Shown here piece by piece: positions 1 to 6,437 of a stretch of 6,437 bases of DNA (position 1 is its first letter; every line of letters begins with the position of its first letter). This DNA comes from CAVPGH01 sp046726955 (lineage in GTDB: Bacteria > Acidobacteriota > Vicinamibacteria > Fen-336): the NCBI GenBank assembly GCA_046726955.1, contig JBKPBQ010000177.1, positions 1 through 6,437 of the forward strand. Direction: 5' to 3'. A program made the translations under genes and the position numbers. The notes under the pieces are model-generated. The model was not told the origin of the DNA, ran no database searches, and saw only the letters and a program-made list of their open reading frames with translations.

Positions 1-254
1 AAGTACGTGTGGCGGCCGTAGAAATAGATGCCCGTGTAGGTCTGGTCGTTGCGGACGGTCGTGCGCTTCTCGAAGGGCGCGAACTCCCGCGTGAGGAATC
101 GATTCGACTGGGCCTCGGCGTAGGTCGCGGCGTCCGTCACCGAGAAGAAGTGGTTGAGCAGCACGGCGGGAGTCTCCGCGGGAGAGCTCGAAGGGACGGC
201 GGCGAGGAGAGAGGCGACGGCGACGACGAACGCGAGGAGCGGGGCGGATCTCAT
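1..254 (-). CDS. Exported DUF5829-like protein, 5' part only
   Basis: The frame opens at ATG 254-252 and stays open to the left edge (84 codons), so the C-terminus is missing. A GAGG motif about 7 nt upstream of the ATG serves as ribosome binding site. Residues 1-25 form a typical signal peptide: MRS, then a hydrophobic run rich in Leu, Val and Ala, then a small-residue stretch (PSSSPAE) with cleavage likely near it, so the product is probably periplasmic or secreted. The mature start reads VLLNHFFSV, then a TREFAPFEKRTTVRNDQTYTG block and a YFYGRHTY block. From memory this pattern (LNHF, FxxFExRTTVR, TYTGxYFYG) fits the DUF5829 family of exported bacterial proteins without known function; I could not search it. 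The opening LNHFF resembles the first strand of glyoxalase/VOC folds, but that is speculation. The gene is divergent from the S46 peptidase gene. Confidence 0.72.
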   Translation of the reverse strand, partial: MRSAPLLAFVVAVASLLAAVPSSSPAETPAVLLNHFFSVTDAATYAEAQSNRFLTREFAPFEKRTTVRNDQTYTGIYFYGRHTY

Positions 255-351
255 GGCGGACCTCGATTCGCGCGGCGCGCGGATTGTAGCGCGGTCCTGG
301 CGCGGCTGCCGTGGGGTTCGGATATGATCGCGACTCCGAGGAGTCAATCCG
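255..351. promoter_or_regulatory. Divergent intergenic region with candidate promoters
   Basis: These 97 nt separate two divergently read genes, so both transcripts presumably start here. On the plus strand TATGAT at 323-328 matches a sigma-70 -10 box at five of six positions and would give a very short leader to the ATG at 352. On the minus strand TACAAT (288-283) also matches at five of six positions. Neither has a recognisable -35 box at normal spacing, so both are tentative. An inverted repeat of two CGCGCG arms around a single G (269-281) lies in the presumed leader of the minus-strand gene; it may be chance in such GC-rich DNA. Confidence 0.35.
338..343 (+). promoter_or_regulatory. Ribosome binding site of the S46 peptidase gene
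   Basis: GAGGAG lies 8 nt before ATG 352, which is a near-ideal Shine-Dalgarno sequence and spacing. It fixes the start: the encoded N-terminus from this ATG is a signal peptide, and later in-frame ATGs would lose it. Confidence 0.75.
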
Positions 352-2412
352 ATGGACGGCCGTCTCCTGACCGCTCTCCTCGTCCTCTCCGGCCCGCTGT
401 CGCTCTCCGCCGCGGAGGGGATGTGGACGCTCGATCACCCTCCGCTCGAGCAGCTCGATAAGCAGTTCGGCTTCGTTCCTCCGGCTGGATGGTTGGACCG
501 CGTGCGCCTCGCCTCCGTGCGCTTCATGGACGGCGGCTCGGGCGCCTTCGTCTCCCGCGACGGCCTCATGCTCACGAACCACCACGTGGCCTACACCTGC
601 ATCCAGAACGTCTCGAGCGCGCAGCAGGACTTCATCGCCAAGGGCTTTCCCGCGGCATCCCGGAGCTCCGAGCTCGCCTGCCCGGGCTACGAGGTGAACG
701 TGCTCGTGGGAAGCGAGGACGTCACGAGCCGCGTCCAGGCGGGGGCGGCCGCGGCCCGGAGCGACAGCGAGGCGGGTATTGCGCGCCGGCGCGTCGTCGC
801 GGAGGTCGAGGAGGAGTGCCTGAAGCGAACGGGCCTGCGCTGCGAGGTCGTCGAGCTCTACGGCGGGGCCGAGCACTGGCTCTACCGCTACAAGAAGTAC
901 ACGGACGTGCGCCTCGTCTTCGCCCCCGAGGAGGCGATCGCGTTCTTCGGCGGCGATCCCGACAACTTCACCTACCCGCGCCACGACCTCGACATCGCCT
1001 TCTTCCGCGCCTACGAGAACGGGGCGCCCGTGCATCCCGAGTCCTTCTTCCAGTTCTCGACCGGAGGAGCCGGAGACGGCGAGCTCGTCTTCACGCTCGG
1101 CAACCCCGGATCCACCTCGCGCTTCCTCACCACGGACCAGCTCCGCTCCGAGCGCGACGTCGTCCAGCCCCTCCGGCTGAAGCAGGTGGAGGGGATGCTG
1201 GAGGCCCTCCGCGTCTTCTCCGCGCGCTCGCCGGAGAACGCGCGGCGCGCTCTCGACGACGTGCGAACGTACGAGAACAGCGCGAAGGCGCGGCGGGGTC
1301 TCGTGGCGGCGCTTCACGACGAGGCGGCGATGGCCCGCCTCGCCGCCGCCGAGAAGGAGCTCAAGGACAAGGTCGCCGCGCGCCCCGACCTCGCGCCGGC
1401 CATGGGCGATCCCTGGAGCGCGGCCGCGGAGGCGACGCGCAAGCTCGATCCCCGGTACGCGGAGACGCGCCTCACGCTCTTCGGGGGCTCGGAGCTCCTG
1501 GCGACCGCCGGCCGCGTCGTGCTCTACGTCACGGAGACCAAGAAGCCGAACCCGGAGCGTCTCCCGGAATACCGGGACTCCGCGCTCGGCTCGCTCGAGA
1601 ACGAGCTCTTCTCGACGGCGCCCGTATACAAGGACCTCGAGGAGGCCCTGCTCGCGGAGCGGCTCCGGCAAGTCGAGGAGATCCTCGGACGCGACCATCC
1701 GTTCACGCGCGCGGTCCTGGGAGAGAAAACGCCCGCCGAGGTCGCCCGCGAGGCGGTGGCGGGGACGCGTCTCGACTCTGCGGAGGCGCGGCACGCGCTC
1801 GTGAAGGGCGGGGCGGCGGCCGTGGCGAAATCGAGTGACGGCATGATCGCGCTCGCGCGCCGGATCGAGCCTTTCTACCGGTCCTCGGTCCAGTTCCTGG
1901 AGGAGGAGATCGAGCCGGTCCTGACGCGGGCCGCGGAGAAGCTCGCCCTCGCGCGCTTCAAGGTCTACGGACGCTCGGCGTATCCCGACGCCACGTTCAC
2001 TCTCCGCCTCTCCTACGGGACGGTGGCGAGCTATCCCGGGTCCGGGACGAGCGTCGCTCCGCGCACGACCTTCTACGGCCTCTTCGATCGTTGGGCCTCG
2101 TGGGGCGGCAAGGCGCCTTGGAGCCTCCCCGAGCGGTGGACGGAGAAGCGCAGCCGCCTGCAGCTCGAGACGCCCTTCGACTTCGTGACGACCAACGACG
2201 CGGTGGGCGGCAGCTCGGGCAGCCCGGTGATCAACGCGAAGGCGGAGTTCGTCGGGATCGTCTTCGACGGCAACATCGAGAGCCTGGCCGGCGACTACTA
2301 CTACGACGAGACCGTGAACCGGACGGTGGCGGTGGACGTGCGGGGAATCCTGGAAGCCCTGAGGCACGTCTACGACGCGGACAACCTCGTCCAGGAGCTC
2401 CTGGGGTCCTGA
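352..2412 (+). CDS. S46 family dipeptidyl-peptidase, DPP7-like
   Basis: This 686-residue serine exopeptidase should remove dipeptides from the N-terminus of oligopeptides in the periplasm or outside the cell. Residues 1-21 form a signal peptide ending near LSLSA-AEG. The mature protein begins with the MWTLDHPP segment typical of S46. A chymotrypsin-like double barrel (about 25-265 and 550-670) is split by a long charged helical insertion (about 270-550), the S46 architecture. The triad is visible: His78 in TNHHVAY, Asp214 in PRHDLDIAFF and Ser622 in GGSSGSP. By alignment from memory with characterised enzymes (DAP BII, DPP7, DPP11), Asn205, Asn309 and Asp639 would bind the substrate N-terminus. 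Gly640 after Asp639 is the position that is Gly in DPP7 (hydrophobic and broad P1) and Arg in DPP11 (Asp/Glu P1), so DPP7-type specificity is inferred. Cys83, Cys110, Cys156 and Cys164 could form two disulfides. Length is normal for the family. The next gene starts 2 nt after the stop. Confidence 0.95.
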   Translation: MDGRLLTALLVLSGPLSLSAAEGMWTLDHPPLEQLDKQFGFVPPAGWLDRVRLASVRFMDGGSGAFVSRDGLMLTNHHVAYTCIQNVSSAQQDFIAKGFPAASRSSELACPGYEVNVLVGSEDVTSRVQAGAAAARSDSEAGIARRRVVAEVEEECLKRTGLRCEVVELYGGAEHWLYRYKKYTDVRLVFAPEEAIAFFGGDPDNFTYPRHDLDIAFFRAYENGAPVHPESFFQFSTGGAGDGELVFTLGNPGSTSRFLTTDQLRSERDVVQPLRLKQVEGMLEALRVFSARSPENARRALDDVRTYENSAKARRGLVAALHDEAAMARLAAAEKELKDKVAARPDLAPAMGDPWSAAAEATRKLDPRYAETRLTLFGGSELLATAGRVVLYVTETKKPNPERLPEYRDSALGSLENELFSTAPVYKDLEEALLAERLRQVEEILGRDHPFTRAVLGEKTPAEVAREAVAGTRLDSAEARHALVKGGAAAVAKSSDGMIALARRIEPFYRSSVQFLEEEIEPVLTRAAEKLALARFKVYGRSAYPDATFTLRLSYGTVASYPGSGTSVAPRTTFYGLFDRWASWGGKAPWSLPERWTEKRSRLQLETPFDFVTTNDAVGGSSGSPVINAKAEFVGIVFDGNIESLAGDYYYDETVNRTVAVDVRGILEALRHVYDADNLVQELLGS
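2391..2404 (+). promoter_or_regulatory. Perfect 14-bp palindrome before the esterase start codon
   Basis: CCAGGAGCTCCTGG is perfectly self-complementary and covers the last codons of the peptidase gene, ending 10 nt before ATG 2415. As RNA it can form a 5-bp stem (CCAGG/CCTGG) with an AGCT loop, hiding the AGGAG inside it. That AGGAG is 17 nt from the ATG, too far for normal initiation; the nearer GGGG (2403-2406) is a weak site. Ribosomes finishing the peptidase would open the hairpin, which would suit translational coupling. The regulatory role is inference; the palindrome is seen directly. Confidence 0.35.
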
Positions 2413-2414
2413 GC

Positions 2415-4172
2415 ATGAAGATCGACTGGCGGCTTTCCCTGGCGCTCGCCGGCGCGCTCGCGGCAGTCGCGCTGTGCCTTCCCGTCGCGCGCACGGCGCG
2501 AGCGGCCGGACCGCGCTTCGTCGTCAGCTACCCGGCGCGCCTCGGGGGAGCGGCTCCTTTCGACGGCCGCGTGCTCCTCCTCGTCTCCGCCGACGACAGC
2601 AAGGAGCCGCGCCTGCTGATCAGCGACACGAGCCTCGACTCGCAGCAGCTGTTCGGCGTCGACGCCGTCGGCTGGAAGCCGGGCGAGGAGGCGGTTTTCG
2701 ACGCGAGCGTCCTCGGCTACCCCGCGGAGAGCCTGGGCGAGATCAAGCCGGGTACCTACTCGGTGCAGGCGCTCCTCCACAAGTACGAGACCTTCAAGCG
2801 TGCGGACGGGCACGTGCTGAGGCTGCCCATGGACCGCGGCGAGGGCCAGCAGTGGAGCCGCGCTCCCGGCAACCTGATCAGCACGCCGCGCAAGATCGCG
2901 ATTGACCCGCGCAAGGACGAGGTCGTGCGCATCGAGCTGGACAAGGAGATCCCGCCCATTCCCGATCCCCCGACCACGAAGTACGTCAAGCACGAGAAGA
3001 TCCAGAGCGAGCGGCTGACGAAGTTCTGGGGGCGGCCGATGTACCTCGGCGCGCACGTGCTCCTGCCCGAGGGCTACGACGAGCACAAGGACGCGCGCTA
3101 TCCGCTCGCGATCTTCCACGGGCACTTCCCCGCCACGATGGGGGGATGGCGCGAGACGCCGTCCGACCCGAACCTGAAGTGCGAGTACTCCGACCGCTTC
3201 CACCTCGACTGCTACAACCGCATCCAGGAGGAGGGCGCGTACCAGCTCTACAAGGACTGGACGAGCCCGGATTTCCCCCGGATGATCGCGATCGAGATCC
3301 AGCACGCGAATCCCTACTACGACGACTCCTACGCGGTGAACTCCGCGAACATCGGCCCGTACGGCGACGCGATCACGTACGAGCTCATCCCGTATCTGGA
3401 AAAGAAGTACCGCGCGCTCGGCGGGGGCTGGGCGCGCTTCATGTACGGCGGGTCGACCGGCGGCTGGGAAGCGCTCGGCGTGCAGGTCCTCTATCCCGAC
3501 GAGTACAACGGCGCCTGGGCCGCCTGCCCCGACCCCATCGACTTCCGCGCCTACACGGTCGTGGACATCTACAAGGACGCGAACGCGTACTGGGCGGAAG
3601 GGCCGTTCAAGAAGGTGCCGCGCCCCGGGCACCGGAACTACCTGGGACACGTCTCCGCGACGCTCGAGCAGACGAACCGCCTGGAGCTCGCGCTCGGGAC
3701 GAGCAGCCGCTCCGGCGGACAGTGGGACATCTGGCAGGCCGTGTACTCGCCGGTCGGGCCCGACGGCTATCCCAAGCCGATCTGGGACAAGAAGACGGGC
3801 GCCATCGACCGCTCGGTCGCCGAGTACTGGCGCGAGCACTACGACCTCGGGGACATCCTGCGCCGCGAGTGGTCGAAAGGGCTGGGCCGAAAGCTCGAGG
3901 GGAAGATCCACCTCTACTGCGGGGACATGGACAACTACTACCTCAACAACGCGGTCTACCTCGTCGAGGACTTCCTGAAGACGACGAAGGACCCGTTCTA
4001 CGCGGGCGAAGTCGACTACGGCGACCGGGCCGAGCACTGCTGGAACGGCGACCACACGCGGCCGAACGCGTACTCGCGGCTGCGCTACCATCAGATGTTC
4101 GCGCCGAAGATCGTGGAACGCATCCTGAAGAGCGCCCCCGCGGGGGCCGACCTGAAGAGCTGGCGCTACTGA
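2415..4172 (+). CDS. Exported alpha/beta-hydrolase, esterase D-like, unknown substrate
   Basis: This 585-residue protein has a signal peptide (residues 1-30: MKIDWR, hydrophobic core, ARTARA before cleavage); Cys21 has no convincing lipobox. Residues about 33-165 look like a beta-rich accessory domain with no motif I recognise. From about 195 the sequence follows the esterase D/enterochelin-esterase-like fold: YLGAHVLLPEGY and YPLAIFHGH strands, then the nucleophile elbow GGSTGGW with Ser347. The acid is probably Asp504 or Asp506 in YCGDMDNYYLN, and the base His541 or His547 in EHCWNGDH. Mature Cys residues are 256, 266, 371, 502 and 542; the last two sit beside the presumed catalytic acid and base. 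The start at ATG 2415 is chosen because it gives the signal peptide and lies 2 nt past the peptidase stop; the frame is open further upstream, but only as a shadow within the peptidase gene. The 2-nt gap suggests co-transcription and coupled translation. It is longer than simple esterases of this fold (about 280-400 residues). Substrate unknown: a carbohydrate, phenolic or peptide-like ester are all possible. Confidence 0.88.
   Translation: MKIDWRLSLALAGALAAVALCLPVARTARAAGPRFVVSYPARLGGAAPFDGRVLLLVSADDSKEPRLLISDTSLDSQQLFGVDAVGWKPGEEAVFDASVLGYPAESLGEIKPGTYSVQALLHKYETFKRADGHVLRLPMDRGEGQQWSRAPGNLISTPRKIAIDPRKDEVVRIELDKEIPPIPDPPTTKYVKHEKIQSERLTKFWGRPMYLGAHVLLPEGYDEHKDARYPLAIFHGHFPATMGGWRETPSDPNLKCEYSDRFHLDCYNRIQEEGAYQLYKDWTSPDFPRMIAIEIQHANPYYDDSYAVNSANIGPYGDAITYELIPYLEKKYRALGGGWARFMYGGSTGGWEALGVQVLYPDEYNGAWAACPDPIDFRAYTVVDIYKDANAYWAEGPFKKVPRPGHRNYLGHVSATLEQTNRLELALGTSSRSGGQWDIWQAVYSPVGPDGYPKPIWDKKTGAIDRSVAEYWREHYDLGDILRREWSKGLGRKLEGKIHLYCGDMDNYYLNNAVYLVEDFLKTTKDPFYAGEVDYGDRAEHCWNGDHTRPNAYSRLRYHQMFAPKIVERILKSAPAGADLKSWRY
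4134..4147 (+). repeat. Perfect 14-bp GC palindrome near the end of the esterase gene
   Basis: GCCCCCGCGGGGGC is perfectly self-complementary. It lies inside the codons for SAPAGA, near the C-terminus of the esterase-like protein, 32 nt before the GTG start of ppc. As RNA it could form a five-base-pair stem with a CGCG loop. No U-run follows, so it is not an intrinsic terminator. It may be a chance product of high GC. Confidence 0.4.
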
Positions 4173-4179
4173 AGGCGAT

Positions 4180-6437
4180 GTGAGCGACCCCCTCAGCGAG
4201 CAGATCCACCAGCTCGGGGATCTGCTGGGCGAGACCCTCATCGAGCAGGAGGGCCGAGGCCTCTTCGAGCGCGTCGAGGAGGTCCGCCACCTCGCCAAGG
4301 CGCACCGCGCGGGAGACGCGGCGGCGGGCGCCCACCTCCTGGCCCGGATCGAGTCGCTGCCCCTGCCGGAGGCGCGAGGGATCGTCAAGGCCTTCGCCGC
4401 CTATTTCCAGCTCGTCAACCTCGCCGAGGAGGAGGAGCGGGTGCGGATCCTTCGCCGCCGGGCCCGCGAGGCCCGGGAGCGGGGCGAGCCGATGGGGGAG
4501 ACGATCGCGGCCGCGGTGCGCCGGTTGCGCGAGGAGGGCGTCCCGGCGGAGGAGATGCAGGCCCTCGTGTCGCGGCTCCTCGTGATGCCGGTCTTCACCG
4601 CCCATCCCACCGAGGCCAAGCGGCGGACCGTGCTCACGAAGCTCTCCCGGATCGCGGACGCGCTGCGGTCGCTCGACTTCGGCTCGCCCACGCCCGAGGA
4701 GACGGAGAGCGCCCTGGAGCTCGTGCGGGAGGAGGTGGTCTCGCTCTGGCAGACGGAGGAGACGCGCAGCTACCGCCCGGGTGTCATTGACGAGGTCATC
4801 AACGGGCTCTACTACTTCGAGAGCACGCTCTTCGACCTCGCCCCCGTGCTCGTCCGCCGGCTGCGGCGCGCGCTCGCCCGGGAGTACCCGGGCTCTTCGT
4901 TCACGGTCGGACCGTTCCTCCGCTTCGGGAGCTGGATCGGGGGCGACCGCGACGGCAACCCCTACGTCACGGCCAAGGTGACGGAAGGCACGCTGCGCGA
5001 GCACCAGGCGCTCGCCCTGCGCCTCTACCAGCGGGCGATGGACCGCATGCGGGGCCTGCTGAGCACCGCGGATAGCTTCGGCGTGAGCGACGCGCTGCGC
5101 GCGAGCCTGGAGGCCGACTTCGCCCTCTTTCCGGACGAAGGGCGCCGCGCCGTCGATCGCTACCCGCGCCAGGCGTATCGCCAGAAGCTCGCGCTCGTCT
5201 ACCGCAAGCTCGGGGCGACGCTGGAGGCGGCGGGGCGGCCCTGGCGTCCCGACTACCGCCCGCTCGCCGGTGCCTATGTGTCGCCCGCCGCGTTCGTGGC
5301 GGACCTCGCGGTCGTGCAGGAGAGCCTGTTCGCCCACCGCGGCGAGCGGCTCGCCAGCGGACGCATACAGACGCTGCGGGAGCAGGCCGAGCTCTTCGGC
5401 TTCCACCTCGCGACGCTGGACCTGCGGCAGCACGCTGACGTCAACCGGCGTGCCCTGACCGAGCTGTGTGCGCGCTACGGGTTGGCCGCGGACTACGCGT
5501 CGCTGCCGGAGGCCGAGCGCGAGGCGCTGCTCACCCGAGAGCTCGGGACCTCGCGTCCGCTCTCTCCGGCAGAGCCCGATTTCTCGGAGGAGACGAACGA
5601 GGCCATCGCCGTCTTCCGAATGGCCCGCCGGGCCCACGTCCGGTTGGGTGCGGCCGCGGTCGACGCGTTCATCGTGAGCATGACGAAGGGCCCGAGCGAC
5701 GTGCTGGGACCGCTCCTCCTCGCCCAGGACGCGCGCTGCGCGGACCACCTCGACGTGGTGCCGCTCTTCGAGACGGTGGAGGACCTGCACGCGGCCCCCG
5801 CGGTCATGGCCCGCCTCTTCGCCAATCCCGCCTACGCGCGGCACCTCGAGCGCCGCGGCCGCGAGCAGCCGATCATGATCGGCTACAGCGACTCCAACAA
5901 GGACGGGGGCTACGTCACCGCGAACTGGGAGCTCCATCGCGCGCAGCACGCGCTGGCGCGCGTCTGCCACGAGCACGGGGTGTCGCTGCTGCTGTTCCAC
6001 GGCCGGGGCGGTTCGGTGGGCCGGGGCGGGGGACCGACGAACCGCGCGATCCTCGCCCAGGCGCCCGAGTCCGTGGGCGGGCGCTTCAAGCTCACCGAGC
6101 AGGGCGAGGCGATCACCAACCGCTACTCCTCGCGCGACCTCGCGGAGCGCCACCTCGAGCAGCTCGTGCACGCGGTTCTCGTCACGAGCGCGGGCCGCGC
6201 GCGTCCCCCCGCCTCTCGGGTCTCGGAGTGGGAGGCGATGATGGACGCGCTCTCTCCCGCCGCCGAAGGCGCCTACCGGTCTCTCGTCCACGGCTCGCCG
6301 GCCCTGCTCCGCTACTTCCGGGCCACGACCCCGATCGACGAGATCGGCTTCTTGAACCTCGGGAGCCGGCCGGCCTGGCGGAAGGCCGGGGGCCGGCTCG
6401 AGGACCTGCGCGCGATCCCCTGGGGCTTCGCCTGGAC
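4180..6437 (+). CDS. ppc: Phosphoenolpyruvate carboxylase, 3' end cut by window
   Basis: The enzyme joins phosphoenolpyruvate and bicarbonate to give oxaloacetate and phosphate, the anaplerotic supply to the TCA cycle, in the cytoplasm. The 752 codons present contain the family's active-site set, with Escherichia coli equivalents recalled from memory: His142 in FTAHPTEAKRR (H138), the GGDRDGNP loop at 254-261, Arg416 in LDLRQ (R396), Glu531 in PLFETVED (E506, metal), Asp571 and Lys574 in MIGYSDSNKD (D543, K546), His607, Arg609 and Arg615 in FHGRGGSVGRGGG (H579, R581, R587), and Arg730, Arg734 and Arg744 in GSRPAWR and LRAIPW (R699, R703, R713). The frame is open at the right edge; about 170 residues, including the C-terminal part of the effector-binding site, lie outside. 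Start: GTG 4180 has GAAGG (4171-4175) upstream, the frame is stopped at 4153, and no ATG comes before codon 105, inside conserved sequence. His142 matching H138 supports a full-length N-terminus. The 7-nt gap to the previous gene suggests co-transcription. Confidence 0.97.
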   Translation, partial: MSDPLSEQIHQLGDLLGETLIEQEGRGLFERVEEVRHLAKAHRAGDAAAGAHLLARIESLPLPEARGIVKAFAAYFQLVNLAEEEERVRILRRRAREARERGEPMGETIAAAVRRLREEGVPAEEMQALVSRLLVMPVFTAHPTEAKRRTVLTKLSRIADALRSLDFGSPTPEETESALELVREEVVSLWQTEETRSYRPGVIDEVINGLYYFESTLFDLAPVLVRRLRRALAREYPGSSFTVGPFLRFGSWIGGDRDGNPYVTAKVTEGTLREHQALALRLYQRAMDRMRGLLSTADSFGVSDALRASLEADFALFPDEGRRAVDRYPRQAYRQKLALVYRKLGATLEAAGRPWRPDYRPLAGAYVSPAAFVADLAVVQESLFAHRGERLASGRIQTLREQAELFGFHLATLDLRQHADVNRRALTELCARYGLAADYASLPEAEREALLTRELGTSRPLSPAEPDFSEETNEAIAVFRMARRAHVRLGAAAVDAFIVSMTKGPSDVLGPLLLAQDARCADHLDVVPLFETVEDLHAAPAVMARLFANPAYARHLERRGREQPIMIGYSDSNKDGGYVTANWELHRAQHALARVCHEHGVSLLLFHGRGGSVGRGGGPTNRAILAQAPESVGGRFKLTEQGEAITNRYSSRDLAERHLEQLVHAVLVTSAGRARPPASRVSEWEAMMDALSPAAEGAYRSLVHGSPALLRYFRATTPIDEIGFLNLGSRPAWRKAGGRLEDLRAIPWGFAW

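Noticed and set aside
9..461. Plus-strand open frame of 150 codons across the left gene and intergenic region
   Set aside because: It runs antisense to the signal-peptide-bearing minus-strand gene and overlaps the start of the peptidase gene; its composition is Arg/Gly/Glu-rich without motifs.
489..1838. Plus-strand open frame of 449 codons in another frame of the peptidase gene
   Set aside because: It is Arg/Gly/Ala-rich and overlaps completely a gene with an intact catalytic triad.
2091..2414. Upstream extension of the esterase frame to ATG 2091
   Set aside because: This part lies inside the peptidase coding region, is low-complexity Arg/Gly sequence, and would bury the signal peptide that begins at ATG 2415.
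4134..4179. Possible intrinsic terminator between esterase and ppc
   Set aside because: The GC palindrome is inside the coding region and is not followed by a T-rich tract.
3146..4183. Plus-strand open frame of 345 codons overlapping the esterase gene and ending at ppc
   Set aside because: It is an alternative-frame shadow rich in Arg and Pro; the competing frame carries signal peptide, GGSTGGW and the other motifs.
2370..4388. Long minus-strand open frame (672 codons) opposite the esterase gene
   Set aside because: Same cause: composition is typical of a mirror frame, and it spans the gene junctions on the other strand without any start signal of its own.
3943..6291. Very long open frame (782 codons) on the minus strand opposite ppc
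   Set aside because: It lies antisense to a clearly conserved PEP carboxylase, its translation is an Arg/Leu/Val/Gly-rich low-complexity string with no recognisable domain, and such frames are expected opposite GC-rich genes with strong third-position bias.
1..6437. Mobile element, CRISPR, tRNA/rRNA or defence system
   Set aside because: I saw no transposase or integrase motifs, no terminal or regularly spaced repeats, no cloverleaf-like sequence and no break in base composition; all space is taken by four ordinary genes.

Overview
This is a high-GC bacterial window with strong G/C preference at third codon positions in every real gene. It looks like chromosomal DNA from a high-GC Gram-negative, heterotrophic lineage. 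The mix of an S46 dipeptidyl-peptidase, a secreted esterase-fold protein and this type of PEP carboxylase suggests Acidobacteriota or a similar phylum. That placement is an impression from gene content only; no rRNA or other marker is present.

Layout: (1) Positions 1-254, minus strand, hold the 5' part of a small exported protein that resembles the DUF5829 family and runs off the left edge. (2) Positions 255-351 form a compact divergent intergenic region with the start signals of both flanking genes. (3) Positions 352-2412, plus strand, encode a complete S46 serine peptidase with all catalytic and N-terminus-binding residues and a DPP7-type Gly at the S1 specificity position. (4) Positions 2415-4172, plus strand, encode a complete exported alpha/beta-hydrolase (esterase D-like) of unknown substrate, starting 2 nt after the peptidase stop. 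(5) Positions 4180-6437, plus strand, encode phosphoenolpyruvate carboxylase from a GTG start, 7 nt after the previous stop; it is cut by the right edge with roughly 170 C-terminal residues missing.

The three plus-strand genes are packed tightly enough (2 and 7 nt gaps) to be one transcription unit. The first two products should act outside the cytoplasm: the peptidase releases dipeptides from oligopeptides, and the second probably hydrolyses an ester or a related bond. PEP carboxylase is cytoplasmic and refills oxaloacetate. A link between peptide scavenging and anaplerosis is possible, but nothing in the sequence proves it, and the packing may only reflect genome economy.

I found no mobile element, CRISPR array, tRNA, rRNA, phage gene or defence system. 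The window is mostly ordinary. The points worth a second look are the uncharacterised esterase-like gene, active-site variations in the peptidase, two perfect 14-bp palindromes just upstream of the two internal start codons, and the unusual neighbourhood of ppc.
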